A stretch of 64,000 nt of DNA from Mycobacterium marseillense (GCF_010731675.1 NZ_AP022584.1:62001-126000), one strand, 5' to 3'. Positions 1 through 8,838 are shown, numbered from the stretch's first letter. Made by a program: numbers and translations. Notes: generated by a model not told the origin, from the sequence alone.

Positions 1-512
1 ACCGACGCCCCCTCGTATTCGATACGGAAGCCGAGGGTCGGGGCCACCGGCCGGTGATCGGTCGGAGCCACTCGGATCGAGACGCCGTCGCGGTCCCACA
101 CGGGACCGTCGGTGTATTCGTGGACCTCGACTGCCGGTGGCGCAGTGAGATCGGCGTGATGGGCGATCCGGTAGCCGACGTCGTGGTGGAAGGCCTTCAG
201 CGTCGCCTCCACCAGTTCGGCGGTGCCGGGCGGCCCGATGATGGGCAGCGGCGCCGGATCGGGGGTGAAGGTGCTGATCCACCGCGTGATGAGGACGTCG
301 CCGAGGTCGCCGACGTGATCGCTGTGCAGGTGGGTGAGCAGCAGCGCCGACAATCCGGCCGCGCCCACCCCGACAGCCGCCGCGCGCTGGAGCACCCCCC
401 GCCCGCAGTCGGCCAGAAACACCTGCCCGCCGGCCCGCACCAGCGTCGACGGCCCCGCCCGGTTCGGGTCGGGGATCGGACTTCCGGTGCCCAGCAGAGT
501 GACCTCGATCAT
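1..512 (-). CDS. Ribonuclease Z-like metallo-beta-lactamase fold hydrolase (C-terminus beyond window)
   Basis: Reading the minus strand from an ATG at 510-512 gives a protein starting [18 protein letters not shown], typical of the ribonuclease Z/arylsulfatase branch of the MBL fold and of mycobacterial Rv2407. The metal-binding motif THLHSDH is visible near residue 60, followed by a GDLGD stretch. Known family members process tRNA 3' ends with two zinc ions or act on sulfate or phosphate esters; the sequence does not decide between these. About 170 codons are visible and the frame stays open to the window edge, so the C-terminal metal ligands are not seen. It is divergent from the CBS-domain gene, as in M. 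tuberculosis. Confidence 0.85.
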   Translation of the reverse strand, partial: MIEVTLLGTGSPIPDPNRAGPSTLVRAGGQVFLADCGRGVLQRAAAVGVGAAGLSALLLTHLHSDHVGDLGDVLITRWISTFTPDPAPLPIIGPPGTAELVEATLKAFHHDVGYRIAHHADLTAPPAVEVHEYTDGPVWDRDGVSIRVAPTDHRPVAPTLGFRIEYEGAS

Positions 513-645
513 GGCCCTATCTTGCAGGTCCCCGCCCTGAGCAGTGGCCCAATCGAACGATCCGGCCGGTCGCCGGCTTTTGGACACGATCTGTTTGCAG
601 GTTCTGCTGGTGGCTTTTCCGCCGCGCGAGTTGGCCGTAGCCTGA

Positions 646-661
646 TGTGAAGCGGATCACA
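646..661. promoter_or_regulatory. Crp-type cAMP receptor protein site
   Basis: TGTGA-AGCGGA-TCACA is a perfect TGTGA-N6-TCACA palindrome, fitting the mycobacterial Crp (Rv3676) consensus. It ends 19 nt before the ATG of the CBS-domain gene, so it overlaps or lies just downstream of a probable transcription start, where repression would be the simplest outcome. Function is inferred from the motif alone. Confidence 0.55.
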
Positions 662-680
662 AACCCGGCTGGAGGCCTCG

Positions 681-1109
681 ATGCGGATTGCGGACGTCTT
701 GCGGAATAAGGGCGCGGCGGTGGTGACCATCAACCCGGACGCGACGGTTCGCGAGCTGCTTGCGGGCCTGACCGAACAGAACATCGGCGCCATGGTGGTG
801 GTCGGCGCCGAGGGTGTCGTCGGCATCGTGTCGGAGCGCGACGTCGTGCGCCAGCTGCACACCCACGGTGCCAGCGTGCTGTCTCGCCCGGTATCCAAGA
901 TCATGACCAGCATGCTGGCCACGTGCACGAAGGCCGACACGGTCGATGCGATCAGCGTGCTGATGACCAAGAACCGGGTGCGCCACGTGCCGGTCCTGGA
1001 CGGCAAGAAGCTGATCGGCATCGTCAGCATCGGTGACGTGGTGAAGACCAGGATGGAAGAGCTCGAGGCCGAGCAGCAGCAGCTGCAGTCCTACATCACT
1101 CAGGGCTAG
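681..1109 (+). CDS. Tandem CBS-domain protein (Rv2406c-like)
   Basis: The 142-residue protein consists almost entirely of two CBS motifs, about residues 8-60 (ending GVVGIVSERDVVRQL) and 75-125 (ending KLIGIVSIGDVVKTRM), plus a short Glu/Gln-rich tail. Stand-alone CBS pairs bind adenosine nucleotides (AMP, ATP, SAM) and act as energy or ligand sensors in the cytosol, often as dimers; no effector domain is present. The ATG follows a GGAGG-like RBS. It stands alone between the divergent MBL gene and the IS30 element. A Crp-like palindrome just upstream suggests cAMP control. It is orthologous by synteny and sequence to Rv2406c, whose function is not established. Confidence 0.9.
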   Translation: MRIADVLRNKGAAVVTINPDATVRELLAGLTEQNIGAMVVVGAEGVVGIVSERDVVRQLHTHGASVLSRPVSKIMTSMLATCTKADTVDAISVLMTKNRVRHVPVLDGKKLIGIVSIGDVVKTRMEELEAEQQQLQSYITQG

Positions 1110-1111
1110 TT

Positions 1112-1140
1112 GCGGGGCGGGCCGGATCGGTCCGCCCCGC
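1112..1140 (+). terminator. GC-rich hairpin after the CBS gene
   Basis: GCGGGGCGG and CCGCCCCGC form a 9-bp perfect stem around an 11-nt loop, starting 2 nt after the CBS stop codon. No T-run follows, which is common for mycobacterial terminators. Confidence 0.5.
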
Positions 1141-1205
1141 CCGGCCCGTCGCGCTTTCGCTCGCCGAACGTGCGATCAGGGCGAAAATTCGGCGGCATTG
1201 TCAAG

Positions 1206-1220
1206 CGGTGAATGCAACAT
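1206..1220 (+). repeat. Left terminal inverted repeat of the IS30 element
   Basis: CGGTGAATGCAACAT pairs with the right end at 2450-2464, with one mismatch. Confidence 0.75.
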
Positions 1221-1226
1221 TTTGGG

Positions 1227-2429
1227 TTAGGCGGCTTGGTCGAGGAGGGCGGTTAGGCGTTGGGCCGGGGTATCGAGGTTCAGCGTGGGTCGGGGGCGTT
1301 GGTTGAGGGTGTCTTGGATTCGTCTGAGGTCAGCTTTGGTGTAACCGCTTAAGTCGCTGCCTTTTTCGAACCAGAATCGCAACAGGCGGTTGGTGTTTTC
1401 GTTGCTGCCTCGTTGCCACGGTGAGTGGGGATCGCAGAAGTAGACCGGAGCGGCCAGCTGTAGCTGGATGTCGCGCCAGCTAGCCATTTCGCTGCCACGA
1501 TCCCAGGTGATCGAGCGGCGCAGGTGCTCGGGCAGTTCGCTCATTGCCTCGATCATCGCGGCGGCTACCGTGGCCGCGGTGCGGTCACCGGGCAGGTGCA
1601 GCAGGATCGTGAAGCGGGTGCTGCGCTCCACCAGGGTGCCGATTGCGCTGTTGTGGGGTCCCACGATCAAGTCGCCCTCCCAGTGGCCCGGCACGGCGCG
1701 GTCATCAGCCTCAGGTGGGCGATCAGCGATGGTGAATTCCTCACCGGCGCTAAACACCCCACGACGATTGTCTGAGCCTCGATGCTTTCGTGCGGCCCGC
1801 TTCGTGGACAGGCATTTGTGCAGATCAGCGCGCAAACTGCCGCGAGTCTGCACATACAGGCACTGATAAATGGTTTCGTGGCTCACTTGTGCCAGCCTGT
1901 CACCGGGGTGATCGCGGGCCAACACCTCGGCGATCAGTTTCGGACTCCAGCCCTGATCCATCCAGCCTTCGATCATCGCGCACAACGGGTTATCGGCGAG
2001 CTTGAATTCCTTGGGCCGCCGCGCTTTCTGCGCGGCCCGCGCATGCGCCATCAGAGCGTGGTAGTCGCCGTCGGCATTGCAGTTACGCCGAATCTCGCGG
2101 TAGATCGTTGTGCGGTCGCGACCCAGCCGCTCGGCGATGTCGGCGGCGCTGAGTCCGCCGTCGCGGCCGCGCATGATCTCCACGCGTTCGCTGACACTGA
2201 GCCGATGACCCGCTCCACCGGGCAAGGACATGTTGCCCGGCTTGAGCAGGCCACGTTGACCCCGGCCTCCGATATGCAGTTTCATCGCTCCAGCGTCACG
2301 CCACCACACCCACGCCCTGGTCGTTGACACGCCCATACCTTGAGCCGCCACAACCAGCGGGGCTCCCCGACATACCCGGTCGAACAACTCCCGACGCACC
2401 GCCGGCGAATGCGGAAAACCACTCGGCAT
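1227..2429 (-). CDS. IS30-family transposase
   Basis: This is a DDE transposase acting on the surrounding element. The start at 2429 (MPSGFPHSPAVRRELF) keeps the frame inside the inverted repeats; the frame is open further upstream. An N-terminal HTH-like segment precedes the IS30-type HTH near residues 80-115 (LSVSERVEIM...LSAADIAERLGRDRTTIYREIRRN). The catalytic core contains HWEGDLIVG (first Asp), TWDRGSEMA (second Asp) and SPWQRGSNENTNRLLRFWFEKG (Glu region). The length of 400 residues is usual for the family and no frameshift is seen, so the element may be active. The terminal LNQRPRPTLNLDTPAQRL is typical of IS30 transposases. Confidence 0.93.
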   Translation of the reverse strand: MPSGFPHSPAVRRELFDRVCRGAPLVVAAQGMGVSTTRAWVWWRDAGAMKLHIGGRGQRGLLKPGNMSLPGGAGHRLSVSERVEIMRGRDGGLSAADIAERLGRDRTTIYREIRRNCNADGDYHALMAHARAAQKARRPKEFKLADNPLCAMIEGWMDQGWSPKLIAEVLARDHPGDRLAQVSHETIYQCLYVQTRGSLRADLHKCLSTKRAARKHRGSDNRRGVFSAGEEFTIADRPPEADDRAVPGHWEGDLIVGPHNSAIGTLVERSTRFTILLHLPGDRTAATVAAAMIEAMSELPEHLRRSITWDRGSEMASWRDIQLQLAAPVYFCDPHSPWQRGSNENTNRLLRFWFEKGSDLSGYTKADLRRIQDTLNQRPRPTLNLDTPAQRLTALLDQAA

Positions 2430-2449
2430 CGCAACTCCTAAATCCACGG

Positions 2450-2464
2450 ATGTTGCATTGACCG
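2450..2464 (-). repeat. Right terminal inverted repeat of the IS30 element
   Basis: On the minus strand this reads CGGTCAATGCAACAT, matching the left end at 14 of 15 positions. Confidence 0.75.
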
Positions 2465-2526
2465 TATGAATCCGCCCGCCGTTTTCTCGCCGTGAGTACA
2501 CGCTCGGCGCGACACCCGCGACGAAC

Positions 2527-3129
2527 TCAGCGCCAGGAATAGTCGGCGCGCAGGCGGGCCGCGATCACGTCGAAGATCTCGCGGTCCAAAATCGCCCCCT
2601 CGCGCCGGATGCCCTCTTCGGGCACGTCGAGCACGCGGTCCAGCCGGACCCAGCTGGATCTTCCCTCGTAATCCCAACTGCCAGAACCGATTCCAACCCA
2701 CTCGGGATCGGCGGCGTGGCGCTCCTGGCTGGAGACCATCAACCCGAGCAAAGTGCCGCGGTCGCGTCCCACCACCAGCACGGGCCGGTCCTTGCCCCGG
2801 CTGGGGTCGTCCTCGTAGACCACCCACGTCCAGACGATCTCGCCGGGATCGGCCCGGCCGTCCAGGCTCGGCGCGTACACGAGTTTGCGGGCCCGCTGCG
2901 CGGTGGGCAGGCTGCTGCTGGTCACCGGACGGCCCGCGACCGTCGCGTCGGACGGTGGCGGCGCCACGGCGGCGATGACGTTCGCGGTGATCCGCACGGC
3001 CTGCTGCAACTCGCGCAGGACGGTCTGGGAATTCTGCACGTGCCGGGCCAGCCGTGGGGCCCCGTTGAACACCAGATTCTCGGCAAACCGCTGGAACGTC
3101 TTCCACTGCGATTTCCGGGCAGACGCCAT
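2527..3129 (-). CDS. PemK/MazF-like domain protein (Rv2405-like)
   Basis: The protein has 200 residues. The N-terminal 90 have no recognised domain and carry basic and amphipathic stretches. The C-terminal half contains GEIVWTWVVYEDDPSRGKDRPVLVVGRD, the beta-barrel start of PemK/MazF proteins, followed by a SWVRLDRVLDV element. Family members are sequence-specific endoribonuclease toxins, but this is longer than classic MazF (about 110 residues) and has no antitoxin-like gene beside it, so toxicity is doubtful. It is a housekeeping-locus gene conserved next to lepA in mycobacteria. The ATG at 3129 is divergent from lepA. Confidence 0.8.
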   Translation of the reverse strand: MASARKSQWKTFQRFAENLVFNGAPRLARHVQNSQTVLRELQQAVRITANVIAAVAPPPSDATVAGRPVTSSSLPTAQRARKLVYAPSLDGRADPGEIVWTWVVYEDDPSRGKDRPVLVVGRDRGTLLGLMVSSQERHAADPEWVGIGSGSWDYEGRSSWVRLDRVLDVPEEGIRREGAILDREIFDVIAARLRADYSWR

Positions 3130-3276
3130 ATTCGCAGCATAGACGCGAGCAACCGGGCGCGACTGTGTCCAAGTAGGTCTCCACGGCGCTGCCTAGATAC
3201 GCTGGACATGCCCGCGAACCGCCAGTAAAACGGCCGCGCAGCGCCCATCACGTTTGAAGCAGACCAGGAGATTCCC

Positions 3277-5118
3277 ATCAGCAGTTTCGCCGACAAGACC
3301 TTCACCGCGCCGGCGCAGATTCGGAACTTCTGCATCATCGCCCACATCGATCACGGCAAGTCGACGCTGGCCGACCGGATGCTGCAGCTCACCGGCGTCG
3401 TCGACGAGCGTTCGATGCGCGCCCAGTACCTGGACCGGATGGACATCGAGCGCGAGCGCGGCATCACCATCAAGGCGCAGAACGTGCGGCTCCCGTGGGA
3501 GGTGCAGGGCCAGCAGTACGTGCTGCACCTGATCGACACCCCGGGCCACGTCGACTTCACCTACGAGGTGTCGCGCGCGCTGGAGGCCTGTGAGGGCGCG
3601 GTGCTGCTGGTCGACGCCGCCCAGGGCATCGAGGCGCAGACCCTGGCCAACCTCTACCTGGCGCTGGACCGCGACCTGACCATCATCCCGGTGCTCAACA
3701 AGATCGACCTGCCGGCGGCCGACCCGGACCGCTACGCCGGAGAACTCGCCCACATCATCGGCTGCGAGCCCGACGACGTGCTGCGGGTGTCCGGCAAGAC
3801 CGGCGAGGGAGTGGCGGACCTGCTCAACGAGGTGGTGCGGCAGGTGCCGCCCCCGCAGGGCAAGGCCGACGCACCGCTGCGCGCGATGATCTTCGACTCC
3901 GTCTACGACATCTACCGCGGCGTGGTGACCTATGTGCGGGTGGTCGACGGCAAGATCACCCCACGCGAACGCATCGCGATGATGTCCACCGGCGCCACCC
4001 ACGAACTGCTCGAGGTCGGCATCGTCTCGCCCGAGCCGAAGGCCAGCGAGGGCCTGGGAGTGGGCGAGGTGGGTTACCTGATCACCGGGGTGAAGGACGT
4101 CCGGCAGTCCAAGGTCGGTGACACCGTGACGACGGCCAAGCACGGCGCCGCCGAAGCGCTGACCGGGTACCGCGAACCCAGGCCGATGGTCTACTCGGGG
4201 CTGTATCCCGTGGACGGTTCGGACTACCCGGTCCTGCGCGACGCGTTGGACAGGCTGCAGCTCAACGACGCGGCCCTGACGTACGAGCCGGAGACGTCGG
4301 TTGCGCTGGGCTTCGGATTCCGTTGTGGCTTTTTGGGTTTGCTGCACATGGAGATCACCCGCGAGCGTCTGGAGCGTGAATTCGACCTGGATCTGATCTC
4401 GACGTCACCCAACGTCGTGTATCGCGTGGTCAAAGAGGACAACACCGAGATCGTCGTGACGAACCCGTCGGACTGGCCCGAAGGCAAGGTCCGCACCGTC
4501 TACGAGCCGGTGGTGAAGACCACCATCATCGCGCCCAGCGAGTTCATCGGCACGATCATGGAGCTGTGCCAGTCGCGCCGCGGCGAACTCGGCGGGATGG
4601 ACTACCTGTCGCCCGAACGGGTGGAGCTGCGCTACACCATGCCGCTGGGCGAGATCATCTTCGACTTTTTCGACTCCCTGAAGTCACGCACGCGCGGCTA
4701 CGCCAGCCTCGACTACGAGGAGGCCGGTGAGCAGGAGGCCCAGCTGGTCAAGGTCGACATCCTGTTGCAGGGCGAGCCGGTCGACGCGTTCAGCGCGATC
4801 GTGCACAAGGACGGCGCCTCGGCCTACGGCAACAAGATGACCACCAAGCTCAAGGAGCTGATCCCGCGCCAACAGTTCGAGGTGCCGGTTCAGGCGGCGA
4901 TCGGATCGAAAATCATTGCGCGCGAAAACATCCGAGCCATTCGCAAGGACGTGCTGTCCAAGTGTTACGGCGGTGACATCACCCGCAAGCGCAAACTTCT
5001 GGAAAAGCAGAAGGAAGGCAAGAAGCGGATGAAGACCATCGGGCGGGTCGACGTGCCGCAGGAGGCGTTCGTCGCGGCGCTGTCCGCGGACGCGGCGGGG
5101 GACAAGGGCAAGAAGTAG
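3277..5118 (+). CDS. lepA: Elongation factor 4 (LepA), apparently started at AUC
   Basis: This translational GTPase back-translocates or remodels stalled ribosomes. G1 [10 protein letters not shown]2 [10 protein letters not shown]3 DTPGH and G4 NKID are intact, and the C-terminal EF4-specific domain ends [22 protein letters not shown]. The conserved N-terminus ([29 protein letters not shown]) is encoded, but no ATG, GTG or TTG lies in frame between the TAA at 3226-3228 and the ATG at 3379, which is beyond the P-loop. AGGAG at 3266-3270 lies 6 nt before ATC at 3277, giving 613 residues, so ATC is the chosen start. An ATG at 3208 in the same frame would be cut off after six codons. lppR follows 2 nt downstream. 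Confidence 0.9.
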   Translation: MSSFADKTFTAPAQIRNFCIIAHIDHGKSTLADRMLQLTGVVDERSMRAQYLDRMDIERERGITIKAQNVRLPWEVQGQQYVLHLIDTPGHVDFTYEVSRALEACEGAVLLVDAAQGIEAQTLANLYLALDRDLTIIPVLNKIDLPAADPDRYAGELAHIIGCEPDDVLRVSGKTGEGVADLLNEVVRQVPPPQGKADAPLRAMIFDSVYDIYRGVVTYVRVVDGKITPRERIAMMSTGATHELLEVGIVSPEPKASEGLGVGEVGYLITGVKDVRQSKVGDTVTTAKHGAAEALTGYREPRPMVYSGLYPVDGSDYPVLRDALDRLQLNDAALTYEPETSVALGFGFRCGFLGLLHMEITRERLEREFDLDLISTSPNVVYRVVKEDNTEIVVTNPSDWPEGKVRTVYEPVVKTTIIAPSEFIGTIMELCQSRRGELGGMDYLSPERVELRYTMPLGEIIFDFFDSLKSRTRGYASLDYEEAGEQEAQLVKVDILLQGEPVDAFSAIVHKDGASAYGNKMTTKLKELIPRQQFEVPVQAAIGSKIIARENIRAIRKDVLSKCYGGDITRKRKLLEKQKEGKKRMKTIGRVDVPQEAFVAALSADAAGDKGKK

Positions 5119-5120
5119 CG

Positions 5121-5891
5121 ATGCGATTACTCAAAGCGGCGGCGACGCTCGCGGCGCTCGCCGCGTTGGTGACCGGATGTGGGTCCGTGGTCGACGGCAC
5201 GGCCAAGCCGGCGCCGAACCTGAAGCTGCGGCCGCTGAGTGGTGCCACGGTCAGCAAGGTCCCTCTCGACGGCGCGGCGCTGTCGCGGATGCTCGACCAG
5301 ACCTTGATCTCCCGCGAGCCGGCCCAAGTCGGCGGCCCCGAGAAGCTCTACCAGGTCAAGCGGTCGACGTCGCAGGCCGGCTGCCTCGGTGTGACGGCGA
5401 TGCTGCAGAAGAGCGTGTACCGCTCCGGCCCCCAGCCTGCCCAAGTCCAGGACGTCGCGTCGGAGTCCTGGTGGAACAACGGTGAACCCGCACAGGTGAT
5501 CACGGTGATGGAGGGCGTGGTCACGTTGCCCTCGGCCGCGCAGGCTCAGGCGCTGTTCGCGCAGTTCTCCCAGCAGTGGCAACAGTGCAATGGCATGACG
5601 ACCTCGGAACAGACCGGCCCGATCAGCACCACGAACGTCATCAGCGATGTCCGCGGCACCGCCACCACCATCGCGGCGACCAAAACCGCCACCTCGGTGC
5701 TGCCTAACATGCCGGCCCTGCGGCCCACACCCCAGGCGCGTGCCATCGGTGTCCGGTCGAACTGCCTCGTCGAAGTCGAGGTGGTCTTCTTCGGCGGGCG
5801 GCGATCCACCGACCCGGGATCGGCCAACATCAACACCAGCGCACTCGACATCGCGCGCGCCATGATGGACAGGGTCAACGCGCTGAGCTGA
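5121..5891 (+). CDS. lppR: LppR-like lipoprotein with PknH-type sensor domain
   Basis: The 256-residue precursor has a lipoprotein signal (MRLLKAAATLAALAALVTGC, lipobox VTGC, Cys20), so the mature protein is anchored on the outer face of the membrane. The rest resembles the extracellular sensor domain of PknH and related LppR/LpqQ lipoproteins, with paired cysteines (SQAGCLGVTAML, QQWQQCNG and RSNCLVEVEV) likely to form disulfides. Its ligand is unknown. It begins 2 nt after lepA and is followed 17 nt later by a paralogue, so all three are probably co-transcribed. In M. tuberculosis the position corresponds to Rv2403c. Confidence 0.85.
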   Translation: MRLLKAAATLAALAALVTGCGSVVDGTAKPAPNLKLRPLSGATVSKVPLDGAALSRMLDQTLISREPAQVGGPEKLYQVKRSTSQAGCLGVTAMLQKSVYRSGPQPAQVQDVASESWWNNGEPAQVITVMEGVVTLPSAAQAQALFAQFSQQWQQCNGMTTSEQTGPISTTNVISDVRGTATTIAATKTATSVLPNMPALRPTPQARAIGVRSNCLVEVEVVFFGGRRSTDPGSANINTSALDIARAMMDRVNALS

Positions 5892-5908
5892 GGTCGGAGG
5901 GGGAAGAA

Positions 5909-6652
5909 GTGAAATGCAGCTGGCGTGCGCTGGCCGCTTTGACTGCGGCGCTGCTGGTGGGCGGCTGCACCGAAACCATCTCCGGCACAAGCACTCTGGC
6001 ACCCAGCGCGGGGCGGGTACCAGCCATTAAACGGGCCTTATTCGACGGTGCCGCCCTGGCGAAGCTGCTCGACCAGCCGTTCCAACCGTACCCGCGTTTC
6101 TCGGAGTTCGGGGGCGTCGACAAATTGGGAACCACGTGGGATGAGGCGAAGCCCGCCGACTGCATCGGGGTCGTCCACCTGATGCAGCGGATCGCGTATG
6201 GCTCCGCGCCCGTACAGGAAACGGCCGCCGAAATGTGGGTGCACAAAGGTGATTCGGTGAAGGCCGACTTCGTCCAGGAAGGCATCGTCGAGTTGCGGAC
6301 GGCCGCGGACGCCGACGCGCTGTTCGCGAGGTTTGCCGCGCAGTGGCAGAAGTGCGACGGGACCACGCTGATGGCGCCGCCGACCGATATATACGGTACG
6401 GACGCCATCTCCGACGTGCGCGTCCTGGATTCGGTTGTCGCGGCTACGGTTTCGATGGGGTCGGGACCGCATTCGGTCTTGTCGGCTCAGCCCATCGGCC
6501 GTGCCCTCGGCGTTCGGGGCAGATTCCTCGTCGAGGTCGCGGTCTACTTCGTGCCCAACACTTATCCGGGCGACAGGGGCAACGCCGACATCGGCACCAC
6601 CGCCGTCGACCTCACCCACGCGCTCATGGACAGGCTCAGCGCCGTCGCTTGA
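5909..6652 (+). CDS. Second LppR-like lipoprotein (tandem paralogue)
   Basis: The 247-residue protein has a lipobox VGGC at Cys22 and is alignable throughout with the preceding LppR: GAALAKLLDQPFQ, the Cys in KPADCIGVVHLMQ, AAEMWVHKGD, AADADALFARFAAQWQKCDG and TAVDLTHALMDRLSAVA at the end. It has the same PknH-sensor-like fold but is well diverged. One difference is that the third Cys region of LppR (RSNCLVEVEV) is RGRFLVEVAV here, so one disulfide partner is lost. A GGAGGGGGAAG RBS precedes the ATG. It converges on the trehalase gene, whose stop lies 10 nt beyond. Confidence 0.82.
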   Translation: MKCSWRALAALTAALLVGGCTETISGTSTLAPSAGRVPAIKRALFDGAALAKLLDQPFQPYPRFSEFGGVDKLGTTWDEAKPADCIGVVHLMQRIAYGSAPVQETAAEMWVHKGDSVKADFVQEGIVELRTAADADALFARFAAQWQKCDGTTLMAPPTDIYGTDAISDVRVLDSVVAATVSMGSGPHSVLSAQPIGRALGVRGRFLVEVAVYFVPNTYPGDRGNADIGTTAVDLTHALMDRLSAVA

Positions 6653-6662
6653 CCGCGGCTTT

Positions 6663-8711
6663 CTACATCGGCGCGTTCGCGGGCTGGAACATCCCCGAGC
6701 CGTCGGCTTCTTCCTCGGCCCGAATGACGTGCACCACCGCGTTGATCAGTGCCAGGTGGGTGAACGCCTGCGGGAAGTTGCCCAGCTGGCGACCGGTGCG
6801 CGGCTCGATCTCCTCGGCGTAGAGGTGCAGCGGGCTGGCGTAGGACAGCAACCGCTCGCACAGGCGTTTGGCGCGGCGGACCTCCCCGATTTCGACCAGC
6901 GCCGAGACCAGCCAGAACGAGCAGATCGTGAAGGTGCCCTCCTCGCCGGACAGGCCGTCGTCGGTCTCTTCGACCCGGTAGCGCAGCACCAGGCCCTCCT
7001 GAGTGAGTTCGTCGGCGATCGCCAGCACGGTGTTGCGCACCCGCGGGTCGTCCGGCGGTAGGAACCGCGTCAGCACCACCAACAGCAGGGAGGCGTCCAG
7101 CGCGTCGCTGCCATAGCGCTGAGTGAAGACGCCGCGGGAATCCACGCCGTGCGCCAGGATGTCGGCCTTGATCTCCTCGGCAATGGCCCGCCACTGCTGG
7201 GCGTAGCTCTTCTCGCCCTGCCGCTCGGCCAGCTTCGCCCCGCGGTCGAGCGCCACCCAGCACATGACCTTCGACGACGTGAAGTGCTGCGGCTCCCCGC
7301 GCACCTCCCAGATGCCGCGGTCGGGCTCGCGCCAGTGCTTGATCGCCTCCTCGACCTGCTTCTTCAGCACCGGCCACAACGTCTCCGGGACCTGCTCGCG
7401 CGACTTGGCGTGCAGGTAGAAGGAGTCGAGGATGGAGCCCCAGATGTCGTGCTGGACCTGGTCGAAGGCGCCGTTGCCGATGCGCACCGGCCGGGCCTGG
7501 TCATAGCCGGACAGGTGATGCAGCTCTTCTTCGACCAGGCTGCGCTCGCCGCCCACGCCGTACATGACCTGCAGCGGGTGCCGCTCGTTGTGGTTGGCCC
7601 CCGAGACGTCGGCGATGAACGCGAAGAAGTCGTCGGCCTCGCGATCGAGCCCGAGCGTGTACAGGCCCCACAGCGCGAAGGTGGAGTCGCGCACCCAGGC
7701 GTAGCGGTAGTCCCAGTTACGTTCGCCCTGCGGTGTTTCCGGCAGCGACGTGGTGCTGGCCGCCAGCAGCGCGCCGGTGGGCGAGTAGGTCAAGCCCTTC
7801 AGGGTGAGCGCGCTGCGCTGCAGGTACGCCCGCCACGGGTGGTCGGGGAAGTTACCGATGTTGATCCACTGCCGCCAGCACTCGGTGGTCTGCCACATCT
7901 TGTCGGCGGCCTCTTCGTAGGTCTGCGGCGCCGGGTGTTTGGTCCAGCTCAGGGCCACGAACACGTCGTCGCCCTCCTTCATCCGGGTGCGTGCGCGCGC
8001 TTCCCGGCCCTCCAGCCCGATCCGCAGATTGGTGGTGAGTCGCAGCGTGGGGTGGGCGTCGGGTTGCTTGGTGGCGCGGGCGATGGCCTCGCCGTACGCG
8101 TTGGCGGAGTATTCCCAGCTGGCGCCGACCCGGTGGTAGTCGAACGCCGGCTCGCAGCTCATCATCAGTTCGACGGTGCCGCTGACGCAGCGCACCGTGC
8201 GCAGCAGGATGTGCTCGGCATCCCAGTCCATCGGGGTGCGGCGATGCGTCCGGGACCGGCGGTCGAGGTCGTGCCAGGGGCCCATGACCAGCGCGTCACG
8301 CACGATCAGCCACCCGGTGTGCGTCTGCCAGGTGGTCTCCATGATGAGGCTGCCCGGCAGGTACCGACGGGCCGAGGGCACCGAGACGCCGTAGGGCCCC
8401 AACCGGAAGTGGCCGGCGCTGCGGTCCAGGATCGCGCCGAACACGCTCGGCGAGTCCGGCCGCGGCACACACAGCCATTCCACGGATCCGGCGGGCGAGA
8501 TCAGGCAGGTGGTTTCCCAGTCGGACAGGAACGCGTAGTCGGCGATCGGCGGAAACGGGTTACGCAGGGCTGCGCTGGGAGCGAGGGGCCCGGCCGTGCG
8601 CAGGTCGATGGATGAAGTCATCGACGTCGCGGACGCCGATTGAAAGGCGTCGTCGGGCATGTCTTCGTCCGGCTGGGCCGGTTGGTCGTCGGGCTGAACA
8701 TGCAGAACCAT
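6663..8711 (-). CDS. GH15 trehalase (Rv2402-like)
   Basis: The protein is a glycoside hydrolase family 15 enzyme; mycobacterial Rv2402/MSMEG_4535-type members hydrolyse trehalose to glucose. The start MVLHVQPDDQ (682 residues) was chosen because this N-terminus matches known mycobacterial trehalases, although the frame is open upstream. Seen in order are the N-terminal beta-sandwich domain (NPFPPIADYAFLSDWETTCLI, PDSPSVFGAILDRSAGHF), the (alpha/alpha)6 barrel with RNWDYRYAWVRDSTFALW (catalytic Glu region precedes) and the C-terminal GEEGTFTICSFWLVSALVEIGE. It ends ...EEEADGSGMFQPANAPM. Trehalose recycling links it to cell-envelope glycolipid turnover. It is divergent from the small membrane protein at 8839. 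Confidence 0.92.
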   Translation of the reverse strand: MVLHVQPDDQPAQPDEDMPDDAFQSASATSMTSSIDLRTAGPLAPSAALRNPFPPIADYAFLSDWETTCLISPAGSVEWLCVPRPDSPSVFGAILDRSAGHFRLGPYGVSVPSARRYLPGSLIMETTWQTHTGWLIVRDALVMGPWHDLDRRSRTHRRTPMDWDAEHILLRTVRCVSGTVELMMSCEPAFDYHRVGASWEYSANAYGEAIARATKQPDAHPTLRLTTNLRIGLEGREARARTRMKEGDDVFVALSWTKHPAPQTYEEAADKMWQTTECWRQWINIGNFPDHPWRAYLQRSALTLKGLTYSPTGALLAASTTSLPETPQGERNWDYRYAWVRDSTFALWGLYTLGLDREADDFFAFIADVSGANHNERHPLQVMYGVGGERSLVEEELHHLSGYDQARPVRIGNGAFDQVQHDIWGSILDSFYLHAKSREQVPETLWPVLKKQVEEAIKHWREPDRGIWEVRGEPQHFTSSKVMCWVALDRGAKLAERQGEKSYAQQWRAIAEEIKADILAHGVDSRGVFTQRYGSDALDASLLLVVLTRFLPPDDPRVRNTVLAIADELTQEGLVLRYRVEETDDGLSGEEGTFTICSFWLVSALVEIGEVRRAKRLCERLLSYASPLHLYAEEIEPRTGRQLGNFPQAFTHLALINAVVHVIRAEEEADGSGMFQPANAPM

Positions 8712-8838
8712 CTGGACATCATCGACCGCGCGGCGGCCCGGCGTCCAACGTTTCGCCGAGGCGGCGTGGCGCGCACTGACCCGGGCGCCGATCTTCACGC
8801 ATTGGTTTTGTGTGGCGGCGCCGAATAGGGTGAGCTCC

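Larger units (their letters stand above)
1206..2464 (-). mobile_element. IS30-family insertion sequence
   Basis: One 400-codon IS30-type transposase fills the element. It is bounded by 15-bp terminal inverted repeats CGGTgAATGCAACAT (1206-1220) and, read from the other end, CGGTcAATGCAACAT (2450-2464), identical at 14 of 15 positions. Length is about 1.26 kb. No clear target-site duplication is visible, so the outer limits could shift by a few bases; IS30 elements make only 2-3 bp duplications. It lies between the Rv2406c- and Rv2405-like genes and interrupts neither. Confidence 0.85.

Noticed and set aside
2527..3129. PemK-like gene as a toxin-antitoxin locus
   Set aside because: No antitoxin-sized gene is adjacent and the protein is conserved at this core locus with a long N-terminal extension.
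3193..4347. 384-codon open frame antisense to lepA
   Set aside because: Low-complexity His/Arg/Val/Gly composition typical of a mirror frame in GC-rich coding DNA; lepA is certain on the other strand.
3379..5118. lepA starting at ATG 3379
   Set aside because: This would remove the P-loop AHIDHGKST, which is required for GTP binding; the coding frame clearly extends upstream.
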